Notes under the pieces: generated by a model
Told to the model about the DNA's origin: nothing
What the model saw: the letters and a program-made list of their open reading frames with translations, nothing else
Databases searched by the model: none
Assembly (NCBI GenBank): GCA_900596015.1
Contig: UVIF01000002.1
Location: 434,001-498,000, forward strand
Source of the DNA: Pseudomonas viridiflava
GTDB taxonomy: Bacteria > Pseudomonadota > Gammaproteobacteria > Pseudomonadales > Pseudomonadaceae
Direction of reading: 5' to 3'
DNA: 64,000 bases
Made by a program: the position numbers and the translations under genes
Shown: positions 9,701 through 20,016 of the stretch, piece after piece
Position numbering within the stretch: the first letter of the stretch is position 1
Layout of the letters: each line of letters opens with the position of its first letter

Positions 9701-11007
9701 TCGTCGACACCACTGAACACTTCCTGCAGCAGCTGGGCGGCGGCACACGTCAGCATGGCTGCGCCAAGCGCCGGGATCACGAACCCGGCGATATTGAGCA
9801 AGGCCGTGCCAGCGTCCAGGTATCGCCGGCGCTCACGCTCCAGCGCAATCGCGTCTTCGTCGACGGTCGGCACCGCCAGCACTCGGGCATCCTGATAGAT
9901 CCTGAGCAAGCGATCGTTGTGCTGCAGCTCGAACAGATCCCCGACCACCTGGAGTTTTTCCAGGTGCAAGCGCTGCAGCCAACCACCGGCCGGATTGTCG
10001 AGCCGCTGCTGCAGGCGCTGGCTGAACGGCGCGGCAAACTTTTCGCCCACCAGCGAGCAGAAATACCGCTGGAAATCGGCCTGCTGGAGTTTTTCTCCCA
10101 ACCGTTCGGCGAAGGCCTGGAACGACGGGTATTGCTTGATCGGGTGATCGGGCTCGCCCGGCATCAGTACCAGGCAACGACCGTCGGCGGTCGATTCGAT
10201 CAGTTGCACGCCACACAACGCCACGGCAGCGAAATCGGTGCTGCCCAGCAGACGCAACCAGTGATAGCGCACTGCCTTGCCCGCCCAGGTCGGGGTGGAC
10301 GCTTCGGCAATCTGCAGCAGCATGCGGTAGCCATCTTGCTCGATATCGCCGCGCATACGGGCAATGTGGGCCAGCACCGCGAAGTGCGCTCGGTCATTGC
10401 GTTTGAACAGCGCCGCCACCTGTTCGGTCTTGTGCTCGGGCTTGAATACGCTGTCCAGATGATTCTGGTAGCGCCGGCCCAGGTCCAGGCTGCGGCACAT
10501 CGAGGCGAATCGCTTCGGATCGAGGGTGATCGCCGGCTTGTCACTGCGGGCACGAAAATCGATGTCCTTGTCGGCAGTGACGTATTCGACACCGCCAACG
10601 GGCAGCACCATAGAGCCCGGCGGAAATGACAGGTTCGCCTCGAAGTTCTGCATTGCGGCCACCAACAGGTTCTGTTCGATGGCCAGGCGATGACTGAAAC
10701 CCATACCCACGTTGTGCATCGCGCGCACCAGCGAATAACGGCGCGGATCGATGTCGAGTTGAAACTGCTCGCGGAGCGCTTCGCGCACCACGTCAGCGCA
10801 GAACTCGGTGACGTCGCGCAACTCGGCCAGCACTGGAGCAAGGGCCAGCTTGGCGGCGTGACTCTCGTTCTGGCTGGCGCTCAATGCCTGGCGCATCGCC
10901 GGGCTGGCCTGGGTCAGCCAGGTGGGCAACTGCTGCGCGACGATGCGCGCATGGCGGCTGTCCCGGGCGTTGTCGGCCTGGCTCATGGGAGGGTAGATCG
11001 TGTGCAT
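6715..11007 (-). CDS. Large LRR protein with C-terminal NEL-type E3 ubiquitin ligase domain
   Basis: The product is about 1430 residues. The N-terminal two-thirds resembles the long DUF6543/'dermonecrotic toxin'-type region of Pseudomonas NEL proteins, with a hydrophobic stretch around residues 390-425. A leucine-rich repeat block follows (near 930-1100; repeats such as LTELDLTLCDL and LGVLSLSGNNLG), then a C-terminal NEL domain from about 1130. The NEL catalytic motif CxD is present as LDTCVDGE with the cysteine at residue 1217. In IpaH/SspH effectors this cysteine carries ubiquitin as a thioester onto host proteins. No Sec signal peptide or secretion gene is seen nearby. The start is ATG 11007, preceded by AAGGAG at six bases; a GTG 33 bases upstream is less likely. 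Target and delivery route are unknown. Confidence 0.88.
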   Translation of the reverse strand: MHTIYPPMSQADNARDSRHARIVAQQLPTWLTQASPAMRQALSASQNESHAAKLALAPVLAELRDVTEFCADVVREALREQFQLDIDPRRYSLVRAMHNVGMGFSHRLAIEQNLLVAAMQNFEANLSFPPGSMVLPVGGVEYVTADKDIDFRARSDKPAITLDPKRFASMCRSLDLGRRYQNHLDSVFKPEHKTEQVAALFKRNDRAHFAVLAHIARMRGDIEQDGYRMLLQIAEASTPTWAGKAVRYHWLRLLGSTDFAAVALCGVQLIESTADGRCLVLMPGEPDHPIKQYPSFQAFAERLGEKLQQADFQRYFCSLVGEKFAAPFSQRLQQRLDNPAGGWLQRLHLEKLQVVGDLFELQHNDRLLRIYQDARVLAVPTVDEDAIALERERRRYLDAGTALLNIAGFVIPALGAAMLTCAAAQLLQEVFSGVDDWRQGDDHAAFGHAMSVAENLATMAAFAGAVHAGSGWIAPRVPAVAADTQLAELLPVTLADGRHQLWHPNLNDYAAKPLPADLLPDTDRLYHDDARHSVVIDERVHDLRFDDRHQQWRIVHPLEADAYQPLIEASGSGWRLAAEQQPEASAAPLRDRLGWRLSGMDPQDIHQALASTGLPPTALDEVYAQADQPTALLTDALQRFALHRQVQRAGLVGDAAQVRFDELYDATHFGSGPATQLVCRDFPGLSIAAAEEALLSVAPGEQARMLSNRRITLKLSERARDYQQAQRLNRAFEGLCFDTAQSLDSVELEEAIKQVLGNSAPADAVRDYALAHRDACARWLGQAHAPDSFRAPMRDAYGRVGYPMSGRNQGTLSRRVLVARIRRIYPGTSERGARELLELYEQTGMSRAGIMQGLDNLTYEREQMHAQLEAWSRRPAPANLPTRYSASSGDLIYYRADVRARLDIAWRRQLPAERTAQGHNYYLNLTYSPLLDFPALNADLRFVTHLNLTGSTLDATALTRLLAMFPELRSLTLRECPLGRLPEAVDRLTQLTELDLTLCDLTLDQPLIDRLGQLPNLGVLSLSGNNLGPIATSSGFDRLQQLNLAGLALPHWPLWASRLPSLRTLNLYNTRLRYIPEPVFDEMSQGQPVDVFMDRNRLDDASRRRLASARPRRRFQFFSHRTNDIRPTRVGRPSVDVWLQGATEVERRHRAQLWQGLIEEEDSVAFIDLIDNLRRTPDFVGNAAELTQRVWNVIAGASAHRQLRQRLYAMAQGLDTCVDGERLMFSDMEVQVLQHHALQGATWSQRGQRLYELARGLFRLDRLEAIARRIITERRERGVSVDEAEVRMALRTYLARRLALPGQPQSMAYAATAGIGVDIYDAAQAQVLQAETDSQFIAFMVRQPFWTDYLREQHASTLERRLAPFAEELSVLDERQEPGSSGDYLRQANDIARRRQDAESTVLGELTQLERVGFNSDTYSPTEPARARSS

Positions 11008-11183
11008 GGTCGGCTCCTTGCCGAAAGGGGGAGCGTGCACGGTAGCCAGTGCGGCGCGTGTCGGGACGCGTATTAATCACCACCTGGCAAAGGCAATGAG
11101 CTGCGCTGCGGTGAGGGCGTCCTGGCGCGCGCGAAGCATGGCCTGCGCGCTACAATGCGGCCTCGCCCATTGCCGACGTCGTC

Positions 11184-13157
11184 ATGAAAACCCCGAGCCT
11201 CCTCGCCCAGCTTGACTGGACCGACACCGGTCACCCTCGATCGCGCGCCTTTGGCGACGTGTATTTCGCCGCCGACGGGCTGGCCGAAACCCGCCACGTG
11301 TTCATCGAGCAGAACCGCTTGGCAGAACGCTTCGCCGCTCTCGCCGACGACGGTCGCCTGGTGATCGGGGAAACCGGCTTCGGCACCGGGCTGAGCTTTC
11401 TCTGCGCCTGGCAGTGCTTCACCGCTTCGGCCGCACCGGGGGCACGCCTGCACTTCGTCAGCGTGGAAAAGTACCCGCTGAGCGCTGCGGACCTGACCCG
11501 TGCCCTGGCACTGTGGCCAGAGCTGTCCGCCTATAGCGAAGCGCTGCTGAAGCAGTATGTGGCCGTGCATGAGGGCTTTCAGCGCCTGGTGTTCGACGGC
11601 GGCCGGGTCACTCTGACGCTGCTCATAGGGGATGCACTGGAGCAGCTCCCGACCCTCGACGGTCAGATCGACGCGTGGTTTCTGGATGGTTTCGCCCCGG
11701 CCTGCAATCCTGACATGTGGACACCCGAGCTGTTCGCCGAACTGGCGCGACTGGCGGCGCCGGGGGCCACGCTGGCGACCTTCACCAGTACCGGATGGGT
11801 GCGGCGCGGCTTGGCGGCCGTCGGTTTCAAGATGAAACGAGTGCCTGGCATCGGCAACAAATGGCATGTGTCCCGAGGGGTGTTCGTAGGCCCTGCCTCA
11901 GTTCCAGCATCCGCCGCCAAGCCATGGTTTGCCCGCCCCGAGCCGCTCACAGGCGAACGCCACGCGCTGGTCATCGGCGCCGGTCTGGCGGGGTGCGCCA
12001 CGGCGGCCAGCCTGGCAGCACGCGGTTGGCGCGTGTCGCTGCTCGAACGTCATGCCGAAGTGGCCCAGGAAGCCTCGGGCAACCCCCAAGGCGTGCTGTA
12101 CCTGAAGCTGTCGGCCCACGGCACGGCCCTTTCGCAATTGATCCTGGCCGGCTTCGGCCATACTCGCCGCCTGCTCGAACAACTGCAGCGCGGCCATGAC
12201 TGGGACGCCTGCGGGGTTCTGCAACTGGCCTTCGACGACAAGGAAGCACAGCGCCAACAGCAACTGGCCGATGCCTTCACGCCCGAACTGCTGCACCGCC
12301 TGGATCGTCCTCAGGCCGAAACGCGGGCGGGCGTCGAATTGCCCGGCGGCGGACTGTTCTACCCCGAAGGTGGCTGGGTCCACCCACCGGCGCTGTGCGA
12401 ACATCTGGCGCGCCACCCACGCATCACGCTGCTGCGCCATCATCACGTGGCAACACTGCGCTACCTCGACGGCCAATGGCACGCCTTCGACGACCAAACC
12501 CCCTTGGCCAGCGCTCCAGTCACCGTGCTGGCCTGCGCCGCGCAAGTCAATGCCTTCGCCCAGACCTGCGCCCTGCCACTCAAGCGCATCCGCGGTCAAA
12601 TCACTCGCCTGTCGGAAACACCGCACAGTGCGGCGCTGTCGACGGTGGTCTGTGCCGAGGGCTACATCGCTCCCGCCCGTTCGGGCGAACACACGCTGGG
12701 CGCCAGTTTCGACTTCCACAGTGAAGACCTCACGCCCAGCCACGCGGACAACCTCGACAACCTGGCCCTGCTCGAGGCGATTTCCCCTGACCTTGCCGTG
12801 CGTCTGGGCGCTGCGCTGCTGCCCGCCGAACGCTTGCAGGGCCGGGCCGGATTTCGCTGCACCAGCCCGGACTACCTGCCGATCATCGGGCCGGTCGCCG
12901 ACGCGCAGGCATTCGCCGAGCGCTTTGCGATCCTGGCCAAAGATGCCCGCCAGGTGCCTGAACAGCCCTGCCCCTGGCTGCCCGGGTTGTACGTCAACAG
13001 CGGCCATGGCTCGCGCGGGCTGATCACCGCGCCGCTGTCGGGTGAACTGATTGCCGCCTGGGTGGACAACGAACCGCTGCCGCTGCCGCAGGAGGTGGCC
13101 TGGGCCTGCCATCCGAATCGCTTCGCGCTGCGGCGCCTGATACGCAACAAAGCTTGA
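11184..13157 (+). CDS. mnmC: Bifunctional tRNA mnm5s2U biosynthesis protein
   Basis: MnmC finishes the 5-methylaminomethyl-2-thiouridine modification at wobble position 34. A FAD-dependent C-terminal domain removes carboxymethyl from cmnm5U, and an N-terminal SAM-dependent domain then methylates the amine. In the 657-residue product the methyltransferase half shows the SAM loop IGETGFGTGLSFLCAW near residues 55-75 and the DAWFLDGFAPACNPDMW motif near 155-175. The oxidase half begins with a Rossmann motif VIGAGLAGC near 260-270 and ends with the NSGHGSRGL segment. Length and domain order match the family. It is divergent from the NEL-type gene. Confidence 0.96.
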   Translation: MKTPSLLAQLDWTDTGHPRSRAFGDVYFAADGLAETRHVFIEQNRLAERFAALADDGRLVIGETGFGTGLSFLCAWQCFTASAAPGARLHFVSVEKYPLSAADLTRALALWPELSAYSEALLKQYVAVHEGFQRLVFDGGRVTLTLLIGDALEQLPTLDGQIDAWFLDGFAPACNPDMWTPELFAELARLAAPGATLATFTSTGWVRRGLAAVGFKMKRVPGIGNKWHVSRGVFVGPASVPASAAKPWFARPEPLTGERHALVIGAGLAGCATAASLAARGWRVSLLERHAEVAQEASGNPQGVLYLKLSAHGTALSQLILAGFGHTRRLLEQLQRGHDWDACGVLQLAFDDKEAQRQQQLADAFTPELLHRLDRPQAETRAGVELPGGGLFYPEGGWVHPPALCEHLARHPRITLLRHHHVATLRYLDGQWHAFDDQTPLASAPVTVLACAAQVNAFAQTCALPLKRIRGQITRLSETPHSAALSTVVCAEGYIAPARSGEHTLGASFDFHSEDLTPSHADNLDNLALLEAISPDLAVRLGAALLPAERLQGRAGFRCTSPDYLPIIGPVADAQAFAERFAILAKDARQVPEQPCPWLPGLYVNSGHGSRGLITAPLSGELIAAWVDNEPLPLPQEVAWACHPNRFALRRLIRNKA

Positions 13158-13247
13158 ACCTGCCCATGGGCGCGGACTCACAGTCACAGCCCCTCATCGC
13201 TGCCAAGGCCTGAGAGCCGCGGCATCACCGTCACGAAGAGCCTGCCC

Positions 13248-13916
13248 ATGCTGGATATCCAAGGTCTGCACAAGACCTACGCCACACCGCAAGGCCCGCT
13301 GCCGGTGCTGCAGGGCATCGACCTGCAACTGGAGCGTGGCGCCAGCCTGGCCCTGATGGGTGAATCTGGCAGCGGCAAAAGTACCCTGCTGCACCTGGTG
13401 GCCGGCCTGGATGTGGCCGACAGCGGTCGGATCGAAGCCGCCGGGCAAGTACTCACACACATGAGCGAACGAGAACTGGCACGCTGGCGGCGCTGCGACA
13501 TTGGCCTGATCTTCCAGCAGTTCAACCTGATCAGCAGCCTCAGCGTGGGCGATAATCTGGCCTTCCAGGCCCGTCTGGCCGGCCGCCTGGACCCTGTCTG
13601 GCAGCGCGAACTGGCCGAACGCCTGGGCTTGTCGGCACTCCTGCAGCGGTACCCGGAGCAACTGTCCGGCGGGCAACAACAGCGCGTGGCCCTGGGCCGT
13701 GCATTGGCCTCGCGTCCGCCGCTGTTGCTGGCCGACGAACCTACCGGCAACCTCGACGAAGCCACCAGCGAGCAAGCGCTGGACTTGATGCTGGAGCTGT
13801 TGCAGACCACCGGCAGCACGTTGCTGATGGTCACCCACAGCCCGCTGGTGGCGGCCCGCCTGGAGCGACGCGTGGTGCTGCAGGCCGGTCGCATCGTCAC
13901 CGGGACGGATCGCTGA
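13248..13916 (+). CDS. ABC transporter ATP-binding protein, LolD/MacB/AttE-like
   Basis: This 222-residue ATPase powers the permease encoded two bases downstream. It has a Walker [10 protein letters not shown] at residues 38-46, the signature LSGGQQQR near 139-146 and Walker [11 protein letters not shown] near 158-167. The spacing and the EPTGNLD tail place it in the MacB/LolD class that drives mechanotransmission rather than classical substrate import. With the FtsX-type permease and the lipocalin-like lipoprotein it forms the same trio as the AttEFGH modules of Vibrio and others. The substrate is unknown. Confidence 0.88.
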   Translation: MLDIQGLHKTYATPQGPLPVLQGIDLQLERGASLALMGESGSGKSTLLHLVAGLDVADSGRIEAAGQVLTHMSERELARWRRCDIGLIFQQFNLISSLSVGDNLAFQARLAGRLDPVWQRELAERLGLSALLQRYPEQLSGGQQQRVALGRALASRPPLLLADEPTGNLDEATSEQALDLMLELLQTTGSTLLMVTHSPLVAARLERRVVLQAGRIVTGTDR

Positions 13917-13917
13917 C

Positions 13918-16389
13918 GTGGCAGTGCTGTACTGGACCCTGCGCAGCCTGCTCAGCCATTGGCGCCGGCATCCGGTTCAGGGCGTGGCGCTGATCACTGG
14001 CCTGTGGCTGGCCACCGCGTTGTTCACCGGCGTACTCGCCTTGAACAGCCAGGCACGACAAAGCTATGCCTTGGCCAGCCAGATGGTCGGTGGTCAGGCC
14101 CAGGCGAGCATCGTCGCCCGTGACGGCGCCGACCTTGCGCAATCGACCTTCATCGCACTGCGCCTGCAGGGCTGGCCGGTCTCGCCGGTGCTCGAGGGCC
14201 GGATCACCCTCCCCTCGCACCCGCAGCTGCGCCTGCAAGTGATGGGTATCGAGCCGTTGACCCTGCCAGCCGGCAGCCCCGTGGCCGGCGAGGTGCCCAG
14301 CAGCGATGACTTGAGCGCGTTCATCGGCGCGCCCGGGCGCACCTGGGTGGCGCCGCAGACCTTGCGTGAGCTTGGTGTGGAGGAAGGTGCGCGATTGCTC
14401 GCTGGCACTGGCGCGACGCTACCGCCATTGCAGGTCCGGGCACAGATGGCACCGGGCGTCTTGCTGATGGATATCGGCGCGGCCCAATTGGTGCTGCAGA
14501 CGCCTGAGCGACTGACCCGTCTGCTGCTGCCGCGAACGTTCGAAGGGGCCTTGCCCGACGCATACACCGACCACCTGCAGATCAACCGCAGCGCTGCCGA
14601 CGGCGACCTCGCGCGTCTGACCGACAGCTTTCACCTGAACCTGACCGCACTGGGGCTGCTGGCGTTCGTGGTCGGCCTGTTCATCGTCCACGCCGCCATC
14701 GGCCTGGCACTGGAGCAGCGTCGTGCCCTGCTGCGAACCTTGCGTGCCTGCGGGGTGAGCGCCGCCCTGCTGGTGCTGGCCCTGGCCGTGGAGCTGGGCG
14801 TGCTGGCGCTGCTCGGCGGGCTGGCCGGCATTGTCAGCGGCTACTGGCTGGCGAGTCTGCTGCTGCCCGACGTTGCGGCCAGCCTGCGTGGCCTGTATGG
14901 CGCGGAAGTCGGCGGACAGCTGAACCTGAGCCCGGCCTGGTGGCTGGGCGGTCTGGCATTGAGCCTGGGCGGCGTGTTGCTGGCCGGCGCCGACAGTTTA
15001 TGGCGTGCCGCACGTCTGCCGCTGCTGGCGTTGTCCGGCGGCGAAGCCTGGCATCAGGCCCATCGCCAATGGCTGCGTCGGCAAGGCATGGTGGCAGCCT
15101 GCGCAGCTGTCCTGGCCGTGCTGTTGGCGGTATGGGGCAACGGCCTGGCCACCGGCTTTGCACTGATGGGCAGCCTGCTGCTGGCCGCAGCGTTGGCCTT
15201 GCCGGTGCTGCTCAGCAGTGTCCTCGCCCTGCTCGCCAGGCGCCGCTGGGGCGTGCTGGGCCAGTGGTTCCTGGCCGACTGTCGCCAGCAATTGCCGGGG
15301 TTGAGCCTGGCCCTCATGGCGTTGCTGCTGGCACTGGCTGCCAACATCGGCGCTGCAAGCATGACCGAAGGGTTCCGGCAGACCTTCAGTGGCTGGCTGG
15401 AACAGCGCTTGAGCGCCGAGTTGTACCTGCGACCACAGCACGCCGAGCAAGCCCAGTCGCTGCAACAATGGCTGCAACGGCAGAAGGAGATCGAACAGGT
15501 GCTGCCCGGCTGGGAACTGCAGATTCGCCAACAAGGCTGGCCAACGGAACTGGCTGCCGTGATCGACGCGCCGCTGTACCGCGAGCATTGGCCGTTGCTC
15601 GAACAGGCCACCGGCAACCCATGGGACACCTTGTTTTCCAGTGACAGCCTGATGCTCAGCGAACAATTGGCGCGTCGCCTGGGCGTAGGCATCGGAGCGC
15701 GCCTTGCATTGCCCGCCGCCCAGGGGCGCTGGAACCCAACCGTGGTGGGCATCTATGCCGACTACGGCAACCCCAAGGGCCATATTCTGGTCAGCGCCGC
15801 GCAGTTCCAGCAACACTGGCCCGGCACCTCACCTGCCCGCTTTGCCCTGCGCATGGCCGAGGCCGACACCGCTGCCCTGAAAAGCCGGGTGCAGCAAGCG
15901 TTTGGCCTGGACGACAGCCATGTAGTGGAACAACGGCAACTCAAGCGCTGGGCCTCGCAGGTTTTCGAACGCACGTTCAGTGCCACGGCTGCCCTGAATG
16001 CACTGACCTTGGGCGTGGCCGGGGTGGCCCTGTTCATCGGCCTGCTGACCCAGAGCCAGAGTCGCCTGGGTCAGCTGGCGCCGCTGTGGGCAATGGGCGT
16101 GCAACGTCGCCAACTGATCGTGCTGAGTGTGGCGCAGACGCTGATCCTGGCCCTGCTGACGCTGGTGCTGGCGGTACCGTTGGGGATTCTGCTGGCATGG
16201 TGTCTGGTGGCGGTGATCAACGTGCAGGCGTTCGGCTGGCGCCTGCCCTTGCAGGTGTTCCCATTGCAGATCCTGCAGCTGTGCGGCCTGGCGCTGATCG
16301 CGGCGATGCTCGCCTCGGCCTGGCCCATGCTGCGCCTGCAACGCAGCCAACCTACCGACCTGCTGCGAGTGATGGCCAGTGAGCGTTAA
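13918..16389 (+). CDS. FtsX-like ABC permease, large fused AttFG-type
   Basis: The 823-residue inner-membrane protein has an N-terminal membrane helix and a periplasmic MacB-like domain (about 40-230). A first FtsX core follows (helices around 240-330), then a middle group of helices (about 390-490), a second periplasmic domain and a final FtsX core (about 690-815). This 10-helix plan is that of two LolC/E-type permeases in one chain. It starts with GTG two bases after the ATPase stop and overlaps the next gene by 11 bases, so the three are translationally coupled. Cargo is unknown; by analogy it extracts or moves a lipid or lipophilic compound at the periplasmic face. Confidence 0.85.
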   Translation: MAVLYWTLRSLLSHWRRHPVQGVALITGLWLATALFTGVLALNSQARQSYALASQMVGGQAQASIVARDGADLAQSTFIALRLQGWPVSPVLEGRITLPSHPQLRLQVMGIEPLTLPAGSPVAGEVPSSDDLSAFIGAPGRTWVAPQTLRELGVEEGARLLAGTGATLPPLQVRAQMAPGVLLMDIGAAQLVLQTPERLTRLLLPRTFEGALPDAYTDHLQINRSAADGDLARLTDSFHLNLTALGLLAFVVGLFIVHAAIGLALEQRRALLRTLRACGVSAALLVLALAVELGVLALLGGLAGIVSGYWLASLLLPDVAASLRGLYGAEVGGQLNLSPAWWLGGLALSLGGVLLAGADSLWRAARLPLLALSGGEAWHQAHRQWLRRQGMVAACAAVLAVLLAVWGNGLATGFALMGSLLLAAALALPVLLSSVLALLARRRWGVLGQWFLADCRQQLPGLSLALMALLLALAANIGAASMTEGFRQTFSGWLEQRLSAELYLRPQHAEQAQSLQQWLQRQKEIEQVLPGWELQIRQQGWPTELAAVIDAPLYREHWPLLEQATGNPWDTLFSSDSLMLSEQLARRLGVGIGARLALPAAQGRWNPTVVGIYADYGNPKGHILVSAAQFQQHWPGTSPARFALRMAEADTAALKSRVQQAFGLDDSHVVEQRQLKRWASQVFERTFSATAALNALTLGVAGVALFIGLLTQSQSRLGQLAPLWAMGVQRRQLIVLSVAQTLILALLTLVLAVPLGILLAWCLVAVINVQAFGWRLPLQVFPLQILQLCGLALIAAMLASAWPMLRLQRSQPTDLLRVMASER

Positions 16390-17458
16390 GCTGATCCGGA
16401 TACTGCTGCTGGCCCTGCTGCTGGCAGCCAGCGGCTGCGAGCCGACCCCGCCCCCTGCCGGTTTTGCCGGGCTCGGCGGCCAGGCCGGTGACTTCGCCCA
16501 GGTCACCCCCGGCAAGGTCTTCCAGTTTCCCGCCGACCATGGCGCCCACCCCGACTTCCGCATCGAGTGGTGGTACCTGACCGCCAACCTCGAAGACGAT
16601 CAAGGGCAACGCTTCGGTGTGCAGTGGACCCTGTTCCGCAGCGCGCTGGCACCGGCCAGCACGGAACCGGGCTGGGGTAATCGCAACCTGTGGATCGGCC
16701 ACGCCGGACTCACCTCTGCGACAGACCATCACAGCGCCCAGACTCTGGCCCGCGGCGGCATCGGCCAGGCCGGTGTGACCGTCGTGCCGTTCAATGCCTG
16801 GATCGATGACTGGCACCTGCGCAGCCAACCGGGCGCCGAACACCCCCTTGCAGCAATGGACGTACAGGCCCGTGGCGAACACTTTGCCTACCAGTTGGCC
16901 CTGACCAGCGAGCGCCCTCTGGTGCTGCAGGGGGAGCAAGGCTATAGCCGCAAGTCCGATGCGGGACAAGCCTCGTACTATTACAGCCAGCCGTTCTTCA
17001 CCGCTGCCGGCCAGCTGCAGATCGACGGCAAACGCTATCAGGTCAAGGGCCGCGCGTGGCTTGACCGGGAATGGAGCAGCCAGCCACTGGCAGCCGACCA
17101 GTCCGGTTGGGACTGGTTTTCGCTGCACCTGGACGACGGCCAGCAGTTGATGGTGTTTCGCTTGCGTGGCGCGGGCGGGCAAGACTTTCTCAGCGGCAAC
17201 TGGATCGACGCCCAGGGGCGCAGCACACCGCTGGCACCTGGCAGCATCACCTTGCGCCCGTTGCAGGACACCACCGTGGCCGGTCGGCAGGTACCCACCC
17301 GCTGGGCCATCGACATCCCCAGCCACGGCCTGCATGTGCAAACAACCGCGTTGAACCCCAAAGCATGGATGGCGGTGGGCACGCCCTACTGGGAAGGCCC
17401 AGTGACCCTGACCGGCAGCCACGGCGGCGAAGGCTATCTGGAAATGACCGGATACTGA
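16379..17458 (+). CDS. AttH-like lipocalin-type lipoprotein (CrtC-like fold)
   Basis: The 359-residue product has a signal peptide ending in the lipobox AASGC with the lipidated Cys at residue 20. It should therefore be a lipoprotein, and Glu at +2 gives no inner-membrane (Asp) retention signal. The segment FRIEWWYLTANL is the hallmark of the AttH/carotenoid 1,2-hydratase family, which is built from two lipocalin-like barrels. A second hallmark, LDREWSSQPL, lies near residue 225. Homologues are encoded with LolCDE-like transporters, as here, and are thought to bind a lipophilic ligand, but enzymatic function is unproven. It starts with a GTG inside the end of the permease gene. Confidence 0.87.
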   Translation: MSVKLIRILLLALLLAASGCEPTPPPAGFAGLGGQAGDFAQVTPGKVFQFPADHGAHPDFRIEWWYLTANLEDDQGQRFGVQWTLFRSALAPASTEPGWGNRNLWIGHAGLTSATDHHSAQTLARGGIGQAGVTVVPFNAWIDDWHLRSQPGAEHPLAAMDVQARGEHFAYQLALTSERPLVLQGEQGYSRKSDAGQASYYYSQPFFTAAGQLQIDGKRYQVKGRAWLDREWSSQPLAADQSGWDWFSLHLDDGQQLMVFRLRGAGGQDFLSGNWIDAQGRSTPLAPGSITLRPLQDTTVAGRQVPTRWAIDIPSHGLHVQTTALNPKAWMAVGTPYWEGPVTLTGSHGGEGYLEMTGY

Positions 17459-17544
17459 TACACGCACGCGTCTTTGTACAAATATCAAACCAACTTGCGT
17501 GGTCGCGGTCCTTTTAGAAATACCTCAGGACGCTCCGTCACGGC

Positions 17545-20016
17545 ATGCCGACCCCCAGCGCTTTTGCCAAACACTGGTTCGCCAGCCGTCAATGGAAGCC
17601 CTTCCCTTTCCAGAAGGATGTCTGGGCCGCGGTCAAACGGGGCGAGTCAGGCATGCTTCACGCCAGCACCGGTGCCGGCAAGACCTACGCCGTCTGGTTC
17701 GCCGCCCTGCAACGTTTTGCCAAGGCCGGGCCCGTCATCCCAAAGGGCAAGCGCAAACCGGTCATGGCGCCGCTCACGGTCTTGTGGATCACGCCCATGC
17801 GCGCGCTGGCCGCCGATACCCTGCGCGCCCTGCAAGTACCGGTGGATGAGTTGCAGATCGGCTGGAGCCTGGGCCTGCGCACTGGCGACACCAGCAGCAG
17901 TGATCGCGCCAAGCAAACCCGGCGTCTGCCCTCGGCGCTGGTAACCACGCCGGAAAGCCTGACGCTGCTGCTGGCCCGCGACAAGGCTTGCGAAGAGTTG
18001 AGCAGCGTCGCCATGGTCGTCGTCGATGAGTGGCACGAACTGATCGGCAACAAACGCGGCGTGCAGTTGCAGCTGGCATTGGCGCGTTTGCGGCAGTGGA
18101 ACCCGCAGCTCATCGTCTGGGGCATCTCCGCCACCCTGGGTAACCAGGCGCATGCACAGGAAGTGCTGCTACCCGGTCAGCCGAGTGTCAGCGTGCAAGG
18201 CGCGCAGGCCAAGACGATCGAGGTCGACACGCTGTTGCCGGCGGCCATCGAACGGTTTCCCTGGGGTGGGCACATGGGCCTGCGCATGCTCGACCAGGTG
18301 GTCGCGGAAATCGAAAGCAGCAACAGTTGCCTGATATTCACCAACACCCGTGCGCAGTCGGAAATATGGTTCCAGGCCATTCTGGATGCGCGCCCGGACT
18401 GGGCGGGCATCATCGCCCTGCACCACAGCTCGCTGTCGCGGGAAGTGCGCGAGTGGGTCGAACGAGCCCTCAAGCAAGGCCAGCTCAAGGCGGTGGTCTG
18501 CACCTCGAGCCTGGATCTGGGGGTGGACTTCCTGCCGGTCGAACGGGTGCTGCAAATCGGCTCGGCGAAGGGTATCGCGCGCTTGATGCAGCGTGCCGGT
18601 CGCTCCGGCCATGCACCGGGCCGGGCATCGCGGGTCACCCTGGTGCCGACCCACAGCATGGAGCTGGTAGAAGCGGCGGCAGCTCATGACGCCGTCGCGC
18701 AGCGACGCATCGAGCCGCGCGAATCACCTGACAAACCGTTGGACGTGCTGGTCCAGCACCTGGTGAGCATGGCATTGGGCGGCGGTTTCCTGCCCGACTC
18801 ACTGCTGGCCGAAGTGCGTACCACCTGGGCTTACCGCAACCTGACCGACGATGAATGGCAATGGGCCCTGGCATTCGTGCGCTACGGTGGCCACTCCCTG
18901 ACCGCCTACCCCGATTACCGTCGAGTCGAGCCTGACGAGCATGGCCTGTGGCGCGTCCCCGACGCACGCCTGGCGCGTCGTCATCGGATGGGCATCGGCA
19001 CCATCGTCAGCGATGCCAGCCTGCAGTTGAAATACTGGAGCAAGGGCGGTGGCGGCCGTTCGCTGGGCAGTGTCGAAGAGGGTTTCATCGCCCGTCTCAA
19101 GCCGGGCGACGGCTTTCTGTTCGCCGGGCGTCAGCTGGAACTGGTGCGGGTCGAGGACATGACCGCCTACGTCAAGCGCAGCACCGCCAAGAAAGCCGCC
19201 GTGCCGCGCTGGAATGGCGGGCGCATGCCACTGTCCGGCGAGCTGGCCGACGCCCTGGTGGCGAAGCTGGGCGCCGCCGCCCGCGGTGAGTACGACAGCC
19301 CCGAGATGCGCGCCGTACGCCCGCTTCTGGAAGTACAGCAACAGTGGTCGGCGCTGCCCAGCGAAACCACCTTACTGGCGGAAACGCTGAAGTCGCGCGA
19401 AGGCTGGCACCTGTTCATCTACCCCTTCGGCGGTCGTCAGGTGCACCTGGGACTGGGCAGCCTGCTGGCCTGGCGCCTGGCTCAGCGCCAGCCCCTGACC
19501 TTTTCCATCGCGGTGAACGACTATGGGCTGGAATTGCTCAGTGCCACCGAGGTGGACTGGGCCGCCCAACTGGACCCTGCACTGCTCAGCGCGCACAACC
19601 TGTTGAGCGATGTGCTGGCCAGCCTGAACGCTGGCGAGCTGGCCCTGCGGCGCTTTCGCGAGATTGCGCGGATCTCCGGGCTGGTGTTCGGCGGCTACCC
19701 CGGCTCGCAGAAAAGCACCCGCCAGGTTCAGGCCTCCAGCGGCCTGTTCTTTCAGGTATTCAAGCAATACGACGCCGGCAACCTGCTGCTGACCCAGGCG
19801 CAGGAAGAGGTCTTGAAACAGGAACTCGAAGTGCAGCGCCTGGAGCATGTACTGGAACAGATCGCCAGCCGCCGTCTGGATATGCACGCCGTCAAACGTC
19901 CGACGCCGCTGGGCTTCCCGCTGCTGGTCGAGCGCTTCCGTGAAAGCCTGAGTTCGGAGAAGCTCGCCGACCGCATCCGTCGCATGGTCGGCGACCTGGA
20001 GAAAGCTGCAGGATGA
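17545..20016 (+). CDS. Ligase-associated DNA damage response DEXH-box helicase (Lhr-like)
   Basis: This 823-residue superfamily 2 helicase resembles the core of Lhr. It carries a Walker A motif STGAGKT near residues 40-46 and a DEWH box near 160. The C-terminal RecA domain has the sequence [12 protein letters not shown], and a long winged-helix/DEAD-associated C-terminal region follows. In many bacteria this helicase is encoded with PdeM, an ATP-dependent DNA ligase and an mRNAse/exonuclease-like MBL protein. Here only PdeM is adjacent; the gene upstream is the att-like lipoprotein. It overlaps pdeM by four bases (ATGA), so the two products are coupled. Confidence 0.9.
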   Translation: MPTPSAFAKHWFASRQWKPFPFQKDVWAAVKRGESGMLHASTGAGKTYAVWFAALQRFAKAGPVIPKGKRKPVMAPLTVLWITPMRALAADTLRALQVPVDELQIGWSLGLRTGDTSSSDRAKQTRRLPSALVTTPESLTLLLARDKACEELSSVAMVVVDEWHELIGNKRGVQLQLALARLRQWNPQLIVWGISATLGNQAHAQEVLLPGQPSVSVQGAQAKTIEVDTLLPAAIERFPWGGHMGLRMLDQVVAEIESSNSCLIFTNTRAQSEIWFQAILDARPDWAGIIALHHSSLSREVREWVERALKQGQLKAVVCTSSLDLGVDFLPVERVLQIGSAKGIARLMQRAGRSGHAPGRASRVTLVPTHSMELVEAAAAHDAVAQRRIEPRESPDKPLDVLVQHLVSMALGGGFLPDSLLAEVRTTWAYRNLTDDEWQWALAFVRYGGHSLTAYPDYRRVEPDEHGLWRVPDARLARRHRMGIGTIVSDASLQLKYWSKGGGGRSLGSVEEGFIARLKPGDGFLFAGRQLELVRVEDMTAYVKRSTAKKAAVPRWNGGRMPLSGELADALVAKLGAAARGEYDSPEMRAVRPLLEVQQQWSALPSETTLLAETLKSREGWHLFIYPFGGRQVHLGLGSLLAWRLAQRQPLTFSIAVNDYGLELLSATEVDWAAQLDPALLSAHNLLSDVLASLNAGELALRRFREIARISGLVFGGYPGSQKSTRQVQASSGLFFQVFKQYDAGNLLLTQAQEEVLKQELEVQRLEHVLEQIASRRLDMHAVKRPTPLGFPLLVERFRESLSSEKLADRIRRMVGDLEKAAG

